Assembly: GCF_020715565.1 (NCBI RefSeq)
Contig: NZ_CP085839.1
Span: 744,001-808,000 of the forward strand
Reading direction: 5' to 3'
From: Nocardioides sp. Kera G14
GTDB taxonomy: Bacteria; Actinomycetota; Actinomycetes; Propionibacteriales; Nocardioidaceae
DNA length: 64,000 bases
The notes below the pieces were generated by a model. It was not told where the DNA came from and ran no database searches. It worked only from the letters and a program-made list of their open reading frames with translations. The translations under genes were made by a program, and so were the position numbers. Of the stretch, positions 51,246-60,284 are shown in pieces; within the stretch, counting starts at the first letter, position 1, and each line of letters begins with the position of its first letter.

Positions 51246-51470
51246 GTGATGACCTCCCGACTGTTCACCGACGTGCCTGACGGCTGGGCCGACCGGACCC
51301 ACGTGGCCGGCATCGACTGGTTCCTCGTGATCCTGATCATCCCGATCGCCGCCGCCCTCGTGATCTCCCTCCTCGTCCTCCTGCCCGGCCTGCTCAAGGG
51401 TGAGGGGCTGACCGGCGGTCAGCCGATCCCTGCCGACGGAATGAGCAGCGAGCGCCCCGACGCGCACTGA
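51246..51470 (+). CDS. Small single-pass membrane protein
   Basis: The 74-aa protein has one membrane helix (about 24-47, WFLVILIIPIAAALVISLLV) with a short N-terminal arm and a Gly/Pro/Asp-rich tail (GGQPIPADGMSSERPDAH). No family was recognised. It shares a 20-bp divergent start region with mscS. GTG 51246 and ATG 51249 are both possible; the hexamer spacing favours GTG. A strong terminator follows 37 bp after its stop. Confidence 0.6.
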   Translation: MMTSRLFTDVPDGWADRTHVAGIDWFLVILIIPIAAALVISLLVLLPGLLKGEGLTGGQPIPADGMSSERPDAH

Positions 51471-51507
51471 GGTCTGGCACGCGCGTACGCGCCACCGACC
51501 GATGACG

Positions 51508-51535
51508 GAAAGGCCGCCCCGAGGGGCGGCCTTTC
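51508..51535. terminator. Bidirectional terminator
   Basis: A perfect 13-bp stem (51508-51520 with 51523-51535) around GA lies between the small-protein gene and pepN. The plus-strand copy ends CCTTTCT. Confidence 0.8.
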
Positions 51536-51548
51536 TGCGTTGCCGGGA

Positions 51549-54095
51549 TCAGTCGAGATCACGCGCCTGGGCGGCGAGCGCGCGGGCGGCCGTGTCGCGA
51601 CCCTCGCGGACGTAGCGCTTCGCGCCCGGCTCGGCCGGCGAGGACTCGAGCCACGCATCGCAGCGCGCCAGCAGCTCGGCCGAGGCGGCGAAGCGCGGGA
51701 ACATCGCGATCAGCGCGACCGACGCCTTGTGCGAGCCGAGGTGCTCCCACAGCGTGTCCGCCGCGGTGAGGTAGGACTCGGTGTACGGCGCCAGCACGTC
51801 CTCCTGGCCGGGCTGGTGGAAGGCCATCGCGGTGGAGCGCATCGTCTCGTTGGGCGTGGAGGTGTCGACCATGACCGTCTGCCAGGCGGTGGCCTTCGCC
51901 TCGGCCGTGGGCTGCGCGGCGCGTGCGGCGGCGGCCTTCTCCTGGCCGGAGATGGTGTTGTCGCGCCCCAGTTCGGCGGCGATCTCGGCCTCCCCGGCGC
52001 CACCGGCGGCCGCGAGACCGGTCAGCAGCGTCCAGCGCAGGTCCTGGTCGACGACGAGGCCGTCGAAGCTGAGCGAACCGTCGAGGAGTCCGCGGAGATC
52101 GGCCACGGCCGCCTCGGAACGGGCCGCGGCGGCGTACGCACGGGCGAAGGTGAGCTGGTGGTCACCGCCGGCCTCGGCCCCGGTGAGCAGATCACGGAGG
52201 CCGGTCTCCCAGGTGGCGAGGAGCTGGGTGCGGTGGGACGGTGCGGAGTACTGCGCCAACGCCAGCGCGGCGTTGACGGGGATGCGGGTGAGGCCCCAGG
52301 GGTCCGTCTCGGCGCCGATATTGGTGAGCACGAGGCGGATGTAGTCCGATGCCGACATCTCGGCGTCGCGGGTCATGTCCCAGGCCGCGCCCCAGACCAG
52401 CGCGCGTGCCAGTGAGTCGTCGATCGTGGAGAGACTTGTGAGCGCGGTGGCGAGCGAGTGCTCGTCGAGGCGGATCTTGGCGTAGGTCAGGTCGTTGTCG
52501 TTGAGCAGGAGCAGCGCCGGCTGGGCCAGCCCCACCGCCTCCTTGATCTCGGTGACCTCACCCTCGATGTCCACCTCGAGATAGTCGGTGCGGCTGAGCA
52601 CGCCGCTCTCACTGGAGTTGTAGAAGCCGATGCCGAGGCGGTGGCGACGGATCGTGGGCCAGTCGGGGTGGGCCGTCTGGCGCACCTTCAACGACTCGAA
52701 CGTGCCGTCGGCCGCCAGCGTGAACTCCGGCGCCAGCGTGTTCACGCCGGCCTGCTGCAACCACTCGGTGCCCCACGAGGCGAGCTCGCGACCCGAGGAC
52801 TTCTCCAGGGCGGCCAGGAGGTCCTTGAACTCGGGGTTCGCGAACTCGAACTCCTTGAAGTACGCACGCAGGCCGGTGAGGAAGGGCTCCAGGCCGACCC
52901 AGGCGACCAGCTGCTTGAGCACCGATGCGCCCTTGGCGTAGGTGATCATGTCGAAGTTCACCTCGACGGCCTGCAGGTCGAAGTTGTCCGCCGCGATCGG
53001 GTGCGTGGTGGGCAGCTGGTCCTGGGTGTAGCCCGTGATCTTGCGGGCGTTGGCGAAGCCGGTCCATGCATCGGTGAACTCGGTCGCGCTCGCCGCGGAG
53101 TGGTAGGCCGCCCACTCGGCGAAGGACTCGTTGAGCCAGAGGTCGTCCCACCAGCGCATCGTCACGAGGTCGCCGAACCACATGTGGGCCATCTCGTGGA
53201 GGATCGTGTTGGCGCGCTGCTCGTAGAAGGAGCGGGCCTGGCGGGACCGGGGGAGGTACTCGTCGCGGAACGTCACCGCGCCGGCGTTCTCCATCGCGCC
53301 CATATTGTACTCCGGCACGTAGAGCTGGTCGTACTTGCCGAACGGATAGGGGTAGTCGAACGCCTCCTCGAAGAAGGCGAAGCCCTGACGCGTGATCTTC
53401 ACGAGCGCGTCGCGGTCGAGGTAGGGCACGAGCGACTCACGGCAGTAGTGGCCGAGTTCGATCGTGCCGTGCTTGCCCTCGTAGGTGTCGTGAACGCCGA
53501 CGTACTCGCCGGCGATCAGCGCGGTGATGTAGGTCGACATCCGCTTGGTCTCGGCGAAGCGCCAGACCGCCCTGCCGTCGCCGAGCGACTCCGGCTCCGG
53601 CGTGGGGGAGTTGGAGACGACCACCCAGTGGTCGGGCGCGGTGACGGTGAACGTGTAGGTCGACTTGAGGTCGGGCTGCTCGAACGTCGCGAAGACGCGA
53701 CGGGCGTCAGGGACCTCGAACTGCGTGTAGGTGTAGACCTTGCCATCGGCGGGGTCCACGAAGCGGTGCAGGCCCTCGCCCGTGTGGCTGTAGGGCAGGT
53801 CCGCCTTGACGACCAGCACGTTCTCGGCAGCCAGGTCCGAGAGGAGGATGCGGTGGTCGACGTACGCCGACTCCGCGGCCAGGACCGACCCGTTGAGCGT
53901 GATCTCGGGGGAGGTGGCACCGACCAGATCGACGAAGGTCGACGCTCCGACGGTCGATGAGGTGAAGGTCAGCGTGGTCGTCGAGGCGAAGGTCTTGTCG
54001 CCCGTGGTGAGGTCGAGCTCGACGGCGTAACTCGTGACATCGAGGAGGGCGGCGCGTTCGGCGGCCTCGGCACGAGTGAGGTTGGTTCCTGGCAT
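51549..54095 (-). CDS. pepN: Aminopeptidase N (M1)
   Basis: The 848-aa zinc aminopeptidase removes N-terminal residues from peptides in the cytoplasm. The exopeptidase motif GAMEN is at 266-270 and the zinc motif HEMAH at 300-304, with the third ligand Glu in LWLNESFAEW soon after. The C-terminal ERAP1-like helical domain makes up the second half. Its length and order match actinobacterial PepN. In M. tuberculosis pepN (Rv2467) is also next to the Rv2466c gene, as here. Confidence 0.96.
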   Translation of the reverse strand: MPGTNLTRAEAAERAALLDVTSYAVELDLTTGDKTFASTTTLTFTSSTVGASTFVDLVGATSPEITLNGSVLAAESAYVDHRILLSDLAAENVLVVKADLPYSHTGEGLHRFVDPADGKVYTYTQFEVPDARRVFATFEQPDLKSTYTFTVTAPDHWVVVSNSPTPEPESLGDGRAVWRFAETKRMSTYITALIAGEYVGVHDTYEGKHGTIELGHYCRESLVPYLDRDALVKITRQGFAFFEEAFDYPYPFGKYDQLYVPEYNMGAMENAGAVTFRDEYLPRSRQARSFYEQRANTILHEMAHMWFGDLVTMRWWDDLWLNESFAEWAAYHSAASATEFTDAWTGFANARKITGYTQDQLPTTHPIAADNFDLQAVEVNFDMITYAKGASVLKQLVAWVGLEPFLTGLRAYFKEFEFANPEFKDLLAALEKSSGRELASWGTEWLQQAGVNTLAPEFTLAADGTFESLKVRQTAHPDWPTIRRHRLGIGFYNSSESGVLSRTDYLEVDIEGEVTEIKEAVGLAQPALLLLNDNDLTYAKIRLDEHSLATALTSLSTIDDSLARALVWGAAWDMTRDAEMSASDYIRLVLTNIGAETDPWGLTRIPVNAALALAQYSAPSHRTQLLATWETGLRDLLTGAEAGGDHQLTFARAYAAAARSEAAVADLRGLLDGSLSFDGLVVDQDLRWTLLTGLAAAGGAGEAEIAAELGRDNTISGQEKAAAARAAQPTAEAKATAWQTVMVDTSTPNETMRSTAMAFHQPGQEDVLAPYTESYLTAADTLWEHLGSHKASVALIAMFPRFAASAELLARCDAWLESSPAEPGAKRYVREGRDTAARALAAQARDLD

Positions 54096-54101
54096 GACGG
54101 G

Positions 54102-54107
54102 ATTCTG
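54102..54107 (-). promoter_or_regulatory. -10-like element for pepN
   Basis: CAGAAT, 6 nt before the ATG at 54095. Confidence 0.4.
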
Positions 54108-54256
54108 TCACCCGGGACCCCACCTCCCGCGGGCGGTTGGGACCCCTCCGGTAACGATTCGAGAATTACAGAAATGTAGTTCCATCCCCGGCGTGTCGGT
54201 CTTGACGGAATTCGCATATGGTCCCCCACGTGCCACTCCAGTCACAGGTGTCCCAT

Positions 54257-55957
54257 ATGTCACGACGAGCGCTTCTCGGTGCCCTCGTCCTGGCTCTCGT
54301 CCCTGTGCTCTGGTCGGTCTCGGCCCAGAGCGGAACCCGGGCGGCCACCGCCGTCGCGGCGTCCACGACCCTCTGCTCGGGCTTCGACTCCTGTGCCTCC
54401 AAGGGGATGAGCCACGACGGTTACAAGACCGCCAAGGGCTCGATGTACTGGAACATGTACTCCGGCGTGAACTGCACCAACTACGTCGCCTACCGCATGA
54501 TCCGCGCCGGCATGCCGGCCGCGCGACCGGCACAGCTGAAGCCCGGGCTGGGCAACGCCACCTACTGGGGCGGCTCATTCGGCTCCCTCACCAACGCGAC
54601 CCCGATGGTCGGCGCCGTGGCGTGGTGGAAGGCCAACACCAACGGCGTCGGCTCGGCCGGTCACGTCGCCCGCGTCGAGGCCGTGCTGGCCAACGGGGAC
54701 ATCCAGATCTCGGAGTCGAACTACGGCAGTGAGTTCACCTGGCGCCAGCTCCACAAGGGCGGCAACCGCTGGCCGAGCGGCTTCATCCACCTGAAGGACA
54801 GCGCCGAGACCGCCACGGTCGCCCCGAGCATCGCCGGTACGCCGACGGTCGGCGTCGCCCTCACGGCGAAGGTCGGCACGTGGTCGCCGGCCCCGACCAG
54901 CTACGGCTACCAGTGGTACGCCGCCGGCGTGGCCATTCCCGGCGCCACCACCGCCACGTTCACGCCAGCCGCGGCGCAGCTCGGCAAGGCCCTCCAGGTT
55001 CGGGTCACCGCAGCGCACGCCGGCTACGCCACCGCCGCCTCGTCGTCCGCGGCCTCCGCTGCCGTCCTGCCCGGCACCCAGGTGGTGACCGAGGACCCGA
55101 CCGTGATCGGGACACCGCAGGTCGACGAGCCCCTGACGGCAGAGCCCGGCGCCTACGCCCCCGGTGCGGCTTCCGTCAGCGTCCAGTGGCTCGCCGACGG
55201 CACGCCGATCGCCGGCGCCACCGGCACCCGCTTCGTCCCCGGCCCGGCGCAGGCCAACGCCCGGATCAGCGCCCGGGTGACCGCGGCCAAGCCGGGCTAC
55301 AAGAGCCTCGTGCGGGCCACGGCCCCGACCGCACCCGTCCTCGCGCCGAACATCCGCGTCACCGCCGCAGCGATCCAGGGCACGCACCAGGTCGGACAGG
55401 TGCTCACCGCAGGGGTGACCACGACCGTGCCTGCCAACGTGACGAAGGCCTATGGCTGGTTGCGTGACGGCCGCCCGATCGCGGGTGCGTCGGGGTCGAC
55501 GTACCGACTGACGGCGGCGGACGTCGGAACGACCATCTCCGCACGTGTCGCGATCTCGGCGCACGGCTTCCTGCCGCGCACCCTCACCCTGGCGCCCGTC
55601 AAGGGCATCGTCACGCCGCTCACGACCACCATCCGCAGCGACGTCCAGAGCGCCAGGTCGGTCTGGATCAAGGTCATCCTGACGCCGCCCGGCGGGCGGA
55701 AGCCGTCCGGTCGCGTCGACATCAAGGTGGGCAACGAGCTGCACCACGCGACCATGTCGAAGGGTGTGGTCCGCATCCACTTCACGCACCCCGGCGTGGG
55801 CGTGCGCCCGATCAAGGTGCTCTACCGCGGAGACGCCCGGTTCATGCGGACGAAGGCGGCCGCGACGGTCACCGTGCGAGGCAAGAAGGCTGTGAAGAAG
55901 GTCGCCAAGAAGACCACCAAGAAGTCCAGCAAGAAGGGCCACAACGGCAAGAAGTAG
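54257..55957 (+). CDS. Secreted CHAP-domain peptidoglycan hydrolase with three beta repeats
   Basis: The 566-aa protein has a signal peptide (MSRRALLGALVLALVPVLW, cleavage near residue 32) and a CHAP domain (about 38-185) with catalytic Cys73 in VNCTNYVAYRM, His136 in SAGHVARVE and a polar third residue in ISESNYG. Three repeats of about 85 residues follow (starting APSIAGTPTVG, DPTVIGTPQVD and AAIQGTHQVG, each with a QWYAAG/QWLADG/GWLRDG turn), then an Ig-like domain and a Lys-rich tail (KKVAKKTTKKSSKKG). The tail may hold the protein to anionic wall polymers. It inserts between pepN and the Rv2466c-like gene. Confidence 0.88.
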   Translation: MSRRALLGALVLALVPVLWSVSAQSGTRAATAVAASTTLCSGFDSCASKGMSHDGYKTAKGSMYWNMYSGVNCTNYVAYRMIRAGMPAARPAQLKPGLGNATYWGGSFGSLTNATPMVGAVAWWKANTNGVGSAGHVARVEAVLANGDIQISESNYGSEFTWRQLHKGGNRWPSGFIHLKDSAETATVAPSIAGTPTVGVALTAKVGTWSPAPTSYGYQWYAAGVAIPGATTATFTPAAAQLGKALQVRVTAAHAGYATAASSSAASAAVLPGTQVVTEDPTVIGTPQVDEPLTAEPGAYAPGAASVSVQWLADGTPIAGATGTRFVPGPAQANARISARVTAAKPGYKSLVRATAPTAPVLAPNIRVTAAAIQGTHQVGQVLTAGVTTTVPANVTKAYGWLRDGRPIAGASGSTYRLTAADVGTTISARVAISAHGFLPRTLTLAPVKGIVTPLTTTIRSDVQSARSVWIKVILTPPGGRKPSGRVDIKVGNELHHATMSKGVVRIHFTHPGVGVRPIKVLYRGDARFMRTKAAATVTVRGKKAVKKVAKKTTKKSSKKGHNGKK

Positions 55958-55960
55958 CCT
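55955..55960 (+). promoter_or_regulatory. -10-like element for the DsbA-like gene
   Basis: TAGCCT, overlapping the TAG stop of the CHAP gene and 7 nt before the ATG at 55968. Confidence 0.4.
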
Positions 55961-55967
55961 GATCGGC

Positions 55968-56570
55968 ATGACCACCAATGCCGACTTCTGGTTCGACCCG
56001 GCCTGCCCGTTCGCGTGGATCACCTCGCGCTGGATCCTCGAGGTCGAGAAGGTCCGTGACGTCTCGGTGACGTGGCACATCATGAGCCTCGCCTACCTCA
56101 ACCAGGACAAGGACATCCCGCAGGAGTACCGCGACTACCTCAAGGACGCCTGGGGCCCTGTCCGCGTTCTCGCCGCCGCCGAGGAGAAGCACGGCAAGGA
56201 CGCGCTGTTGCCGCTCTACACCGCACTCGGCACGGCCAAGCACCTCGAGAAGAAGAGCTTCACGCGCGACGTCATCGCCGAGTCGCTTGCCGCCGCCGGC
56301 CTCGAGGCCGAGCTGATCGACGCCGTGGACGACTCCTCCTACGACGACTTCATCGCGAAGTCGCACCACCTCGGCATGGACCAGGTCGGCAACGACGTCG
56401 GCACGCCCACGATCGCCTTCGAGGGCCAGGCCTTCTTCGGGCCCGTCATCTCCAAGGCGCCCAAGGGCGAGGAGGCCGGCGAGCTCTGGGACGGTTTCGT
56501 CCTCGTCACCAAGTACCCCTACGTCTACGAGCTGAAGCGGGCCCGCACCCACGAGCTCGACTTCTCGTGA
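55968..56570 (+). CDS. DsbA-family (Rv2466c-like) oxidoreductase with one active-site Cys
   Basis: The 200-aa thioredoxin-fold protein starts FWFDPACPFAWITSRWIL, the signature of the mycobacterial Rv2466c group, reported as a mycothiol-dependent reductase. The active site here is CPFA (Cys13, Ala16) where, as I recall, Rv2466c has CPWC. The cis-Pro loop is GTPTIAFEG and a helical insert (about 60-150) is typical. With a single Cys it would have to use a monothiol mechanism. It is coupled to the next gene by GTGA. The position after pepN matches M. tuberculosis. Confidence 0.88.
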   Translation: MTTNADFWFDPACPFAWITSRWILEVEKVRDVSVTWHIMSLAYLNQDKDIPQEYRDYLKDAWGPVRVLAAAEEKHGKDALLPLYTALGTAKHLEKKSFTRDVIAESLAAAGLEAELIDAVDDSSYDDFIAKSHHLGMDQVGNDVGTPTIAFEGQAFFGPVISKAPKGEEAGELWDGFVLVTKYPYVYELKRARTHELDFS

Positions 56571-57163
56571 CGGACGGCTCCGACGAGGCCGTCGAGGTCT
56601 CCATCAACGCCGACGGCCAGATGGGGATCCTCGCGCTGATCCGCTCGCTTGAGCAGGCCGCCACGATCCTCGACACCGTCACGGCCGCCGACCTGGAGCG
56701 TCCCACGCCGTGCACCGAATGGGACGTACGTCGACTCGCGAACCACCTGATCGCCCAGCCCCGTGTCTTCGTGACCATGCTCCAGGGCTCACCGCCGGGC
56801 TGGAACGGCCGCGAGGACTACGCGGCCCACCTCGGCGACGAGCTCCGCACCCGGGGCAACACCCTGATCAACCTGTGGCGCGAGGTCTCCGCGGCCGACG
56901 CGCTCATGGTCGGCGACCCCGACTGGCAGAGCGCGGAGATCGCGATCCACACCTGGGATCTCGCGGTGGCGCTCGGTCGCTCCACGGCCGACCTGGACGA
57001 GCCGGTCGCCCAACGTGCCCTGGTCACCCTCGACCGCACGCTCGGCCCGACCCGCAAGGGCAGGGCCTGGCAGGACGCCCGGCGGGCGCCGGACGGCTCC
57101 CACGCCTACGAGCACCTGGCGGCGTACGCCGGCCGGCCGGTGCCCTGGCAGGCGCCCGCCTGA
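56567..57163 (+). CDS. DinB-like/maleylpyruvate-isomerase-N (TIGR03086-type) protein
   Basis: The 198-aa four-helix-bundle protein has the pattern of TIGR03086/MDMPI-N proteins: LERPTPCTEWDVRRLANHLI near 43-62 with His60, and AEIAIHTWDLAVALGR near 125-140 with His131, which form a metal site with a Glu/Asp between. Characterised relatives include mycothiol-dependent enzymes (maleylpyruvate isomerase, mycothiol S-transferase). Being coupled by GTGA to an Rv2466c-like protein, which also depends on mycothiol in mycobacteria, it may work with mycothiol. That is inference. Confidence 0.8.
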   Translation: MTDGSDEAVEVSINADGQMGILALIRSLEQAATILDTVTAADLERPTPCTEWDVRRLANHLIAQPRVFVTMLQGSPPGWNGREDYAAHLGDELRTRGNTLINLWREVSAADALMVGDPDWQSAEIAIHTWDLAVALGRSTADLDEPVAQRALVTLDRTLGPTRKGRAWQDARRAPDGSHAYEHLAAYAGRPVPWQAPA

Positions 57164-57194
57164 CCGCATCCGCAACGCCGGGGCTCACCCGCAT

Positions 57195-57229
57195 GTGACG
57201 ATTGTGACTGGAGTGACGCATGATGTGAG
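57195..57229 (+). promoter_or_regulatory. Direct GTGAC repeats before the amidase gene
   Basis: GTGAC occurs at 57195, 57204 and 57213 (9-bp pitch, 4-bp gaps) and GTGAG at 57225. The array overlaps the -10-like CATGAT (57219-57224). Such direct repeats are typical of OmpR-family response-regulator sites. Confidence 0.5.
57219..57224 (+). promoter_or_regulatory. -10-like element for the amidase gene
   Basis: CATGAT, 7 nt before the ATG at 57232, inside the GTGAC array. Confidence 0.35.
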
Positions 57230-57231
57230 GC

Positions 57232-58437
57232 ATGGATGCACTCGGGCACCCACGTCCTCGCACACCCCGACCCATGGCGGTCGCCGTCGTCAGCCTTGTC
57301 CTCATCGCAGGCGGCCTGATCGCGTTGCAGCGCCTCGACCCCGGCGGAAGCCCACGAGGAGAGCCGGCAGCTGATCTGGCGGCTGGCAGCGTGCTGCAAC
57401 TGCGCCAGGACTCCCCGGGCTCGCCGGTCAGGAGTCTCGAGGTGCCGCTCGGCGCGGGAAGTTCAGCCGTGCCGCTGCAGCGGAGCGCAGCGGGCGCGGT
57501 CAGCTCCGAGATGAGCACCACCCGGTTCTCCATGCTCGGGCTCACGTGGCGAGGCCGCGGCACGCCGGTGATCGTGGTGCGGACGCACCGGATCGGCGGC
57601 GGTTGGTCGGGATGGCGACGCGCGCCTGAGATGGAGGACCGGCCCGCGCACGAGGGCGACCCGTCGCTGCGTGCCACCGACGCGATGTGGGTCGGCGCCT
57701 CCGACGGCGTCCGCGTCCGCGTCAAGAAGGGCAGGGCGAAGCAGTTGCAGCTCACCCTGATCGATCCCGGAACCCTGCCGTCCGACCGGACGGCCACGCC
57801 GGAGCGCCGGTCGACCAGACCCACGAGAGCACCGGAGCCGCACCTCTACTCACGCAAGGCGTGGGGCGCGGACCCGACGTGGCGGAACGGCACGGGGAGG
57901 TACATCCGGAAGATCCGGCAGGTGCACATCCACCACACCGCCACGCCCAACAACTATGCACCGGAGGACGTGCCGGCCCTGCTGCGCGGCATGTACCGCT
58001 ACCACACGAAGACACTGGGCTGGTTCGACATCGCCTACAACTTCCTCATCGATCGCTTCGGCCGGATCTGGGTCGGCCGCAGCGGCGGAGCGACGAAGCC
58101 GGTGCGCGGTGCGCACACACTGGGCTTCAACCATGAGTCGGTCGGCGTCGCGGTGATCGGCCGCTTCGGTAGGCAGGCGCCGCCCCGGCAGGCGATCAGA
58201 GCGATCGTGCGGCTGGCCGCCTGGAAGCTCGACGCCTATGGCGGCCATCCGCGGGGGACTGTCGTCGTACGGTCCCAGGGCAGCGACCGGTACCCGACGG
58301 GCACACGGGTGCGGCTCCCCGTGATCGACGGGCACCGCGACACCAACGAGACCTCATGCCCGGGGCAGCGGCTCTACAACCTGCTGCCCGAGATCCGGCG
58401 TCGCGCCGCCAAGCGCGTCCACCGGTACGACCCCTGA
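57232..58437 (+). CDS. Secreted N-acetylmuramoyl-L-alanine amidase (PGRP/Amidase_2)
   Basis: The 401-aa protein has one N-terminal membrane segment (about 15-32), a linker domain (about 45-190) rich in beta structure, and a C-terminal amidase/PGRP domain with zinc ligands His234 (VHIHHTATPN) and a second His near 367 (IDGHRDTNETSCPG, also carrying the conserved Cys). Tyr in WFDIAYNFLID is the expected active-site residue. It cleaves the glycan-peptide amide bond of peptidoglycan. Upstream direct repeats suggest control by a wall-stress response regulator. Confidence 0.9.
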   Translation: MDALGHPRPRTPRPMAVAVVSLVLIAGGLIALQRLDPGGSPRGEPAADLAAGSVLQLRQDSPGSPVRSLEVPLGAGSSAVPLQRSAAGAVSSEMSTTRFSMLGLTWRGRGTPVIVVRTHRIGGGWSGWRRAPEMEDRPAHEGDPSLRATDAMWVGASDGVRVRVKKGRAKQLQLTLIDPGTLPSDRTATPERRSTRPTRAPEPHLYSRKAWGADPTWRNGTGRYIRKIRQVHIHHTATPNNYAPEDVPALLRGMYRYHTKTLGWFDIAYNFLIDRFGRIWVGRSGGATKPVRGAHTLGFNHESVGVAVIGRFGRQAPPRQAIRAIVRLAAWKLDAYGGHPRGTVVVRSQGSDRYPTGTRVRLPVIDGHRDTNETSCPGQRLYNLLPEIRRRAAKRVHRYDP

Positions 58438-58463
58438 GCCGGACCATGTCGAGGCCGGCTCAC

Positions 58464-58469
58464 TAGGAT
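58464..58469 (+). promoter_or_regulatory. -10-like element for metG
   Basis: TAGGAT, 6 nt before the GTG at 58476. Confidence 0.5.
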
Positions 58470-58475
58470 CGTCCG

Positions 58476-60272
58476 GTGACCAAAGTTCTCTCCGCAGTGG
58501 CCTGGCCCTACGCCAACGGCCCGCGCCACATCGGCCATGTCGCCGGCTTCGGCGTGCCCTCCGACGTGTTCAGCCGGTACATGCGGATGGCCGGTCACGA
58601 CGTGCTCATGGTCTCCGGCTCGGACGAGCACGGCACCCCGATCCTGATCGCTGCTGACGAGGCCGGTGTGACACCGCAGGAGCTGGTCGACCGCAATCAC
58701 CGGTTGATCGTCGAGGACCTCGTCGGCCTCGGTCTCACCTACGACCTCTACACCCGTACGACGACGGGCAATCACCACGCCGTGGTGCAGGAGCTCTTCA
58801 CCGGGGTCTATGAGAACGGCTACTTCGTCGAGCAGACCACCAAGGGTGCGATCTCTCCGTCCACGGGGCGGACGCTCCCCGATCGCTACATCGAGGGCAC
58901 CTGCCCGATCTGCGGATATGACGGTGCGCGCGGTGACCAGTGCGACAACTGCGGCAACCAGCTGGACCCCGCCGACCTGATCAACCCGAAGAGCAAGATC
59001 AACGGCGAGACGCCGGAGTTCATCGAGACCCAGCACTTCTTCCTCGACCTGCCCGCGCTGGCCGAGGCGCTGACCGCATGGCTCGATGAGCGCGAGGCGA
59101 CCGGCCTGTGGCGGCCCAACGTCATCAGGTTCAGCCAGAACATCCTCAAGGAGATCCGGCCGCGCGCGATGACCCGCGACATCGACTGGGGCATCGCGAT
59201 CCCGCTGCCCGAGTGGCAGGACAACCCGACGAAGAAGCTGTACGTCTGGTTCGACGCCGTCGTCGGCTACCTCTCGGCCTCGATCGAATGGGCCCGCCGG
59301 TCAGGCGATGCGGACGCATGGCGCGAGTGGTGGAACCGGCCTGAGGCGCTGAGCTACTACTTCATGGGCAAGGACAACATCACCTTCCACAGCCAGATCT
59401 GGCCGGCGGAGCTGCTCGCCTACAACGGCAAGGGGTCGCACGGTGGCAGCGCCCACCAGCTGGGTGAGCTCAACCTTCCGACCGAGGTGGTCTCGAGCGA
59501 GTTCCTCACCATGGAGGGCAAGAAGTTCTCCAGCTCGCGCAAGATCGTGATCTATGTGAAGGACCTGTTGGAGCGCTACCAGCCCGACGCCTTCCGCTAC
59601 TTCGTGGCCGTCGCCGGTCCCGAGAGCCAGGACAGCGACTTCTCGTGGGCCGAGTTCGTCCGGCGTACGAACGACGAGCTCGTCGCTGGCTGGGGCAACC
59701 TGGTCAACCGCACCGCGACGCTGATCCACAAGAACTTCGGCGAGATCCCGGGCGCCGGCGAGCTCGGCGACCCCGAGCGGGCCGTGCTCGTCACGGTGGC
59801 CGACGCGTTCGACACCGTCGGCACCCTCATCGCCACGCACCGACAGAAGGCGGCGATCAGCGAGGCGATGCGTGTGGTCGGCGAGGTCAACAAGTACGTC
59901 TCCGACAATGAGCCCTGGAAGCTGGCCAAGGATCCCGCGGACCGGGAGCGGCTCGGCACCATCCTCCACGTCATGGCCCAGGCCGTGAACGACCTCAACC
60001 TGCTGCTCAGCCCGTTCCTGCCGTTCACGGCGAACGCGGTCGACGCCACGCTGGGCGGCAGTGGGCGGATCGCCCCGCTCCCGCGGATCGAGGACGTCAC
60101 CGACCTCGACGATGCGTCGCGCACCTATCCGGTGATCACCGGTGACTACGGAGACGTCCCGCAGTGGGGCAGCCGTCCGATCTCGGTCGGCGCCTCGGTG
60201 GAGAAGCCGACTCCCGTCTTCGTCAAGCTCGACCCGTCGATCGTCAATGAGGAGCTCGCCCGGCTGGGCTGA
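58476..60272 (+). CDS. metG: Methionyl-tRNA synthetase
   Basis: The 598-aa class I synthetase has the HIGH-type motif [15 protein letters not shown] near 10-24, the zinc knuckle [18 protein letters not shown] near 144-161 and the second signature KKFSSSRK (a KMSKS variant) near 348. An anticodon-binding helical domain follows. The sequence is the longer, zinc-containing form. It opens a tight plus-strand run (metG, rpiB, nei, PP2C) with a 12-bp gap to rpiB. Confidence 0.96.
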   Translation: MTKVLSAVAWPYANGPRHIGHVAGFGVPSDVFSRYMRMAGHDVLMVSGSDEHGTPILIAADEAGVTPQELVDRNHRLIVEDLVGLGLTYDLYTRTTTGNHHAVVQELFTGVYENGYFVEQTTKGAISPSTGRTLPDRYIEGTCPICGYDGARGDQCDNCGNQLDPADLINPKSKINGETPEFIETQHFFLDLPALAEALTAWLDEREATGLWRPNVIRFSQNILKEIRPRAMTRDIDWGIAIPLPEWQDNPTKKLYVWFDAVVGYLSASIEWARRSGDADAWREWWNRPEALSYYFMGKDNITFHSQIWPAELLAYNGKGSHGGSAHQLGELNLPTEVVSSEFLTMEGKKFSSSRKIVIYVKDLLERYQPDAFRYFVAVAGPESQDSDFSWAEFVRRTNDELVAGWGNLVNRTATLIHKNFGEIPGAGELGDPERAVLVTVADAFDTVGTLIATHRQKAAISEAMRVVGEVNKYVSDNEPWKLAKDPADRERLGTILHVMAQAVNDLNLLLSPFLPFTANAVDATLGGSGRIAPLPRIEDVTDLDDASRTYPVITGDYGDVPQWGSRPISVGASVEKPTPVFVKLDPSIVNEELARLG

Positions 60273-60284
60273 AAGGATTCGACC

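Noticed and set aside
54120..54256. c-di-AMP (ydaO-type) riboswitch before the CHAP gene, and likewise before the SpoIID and amidase genes
   Set aside because: Looked for because such riboswitches precede actinobacterial wall hydrolases, but none of the conserved blocks is present.
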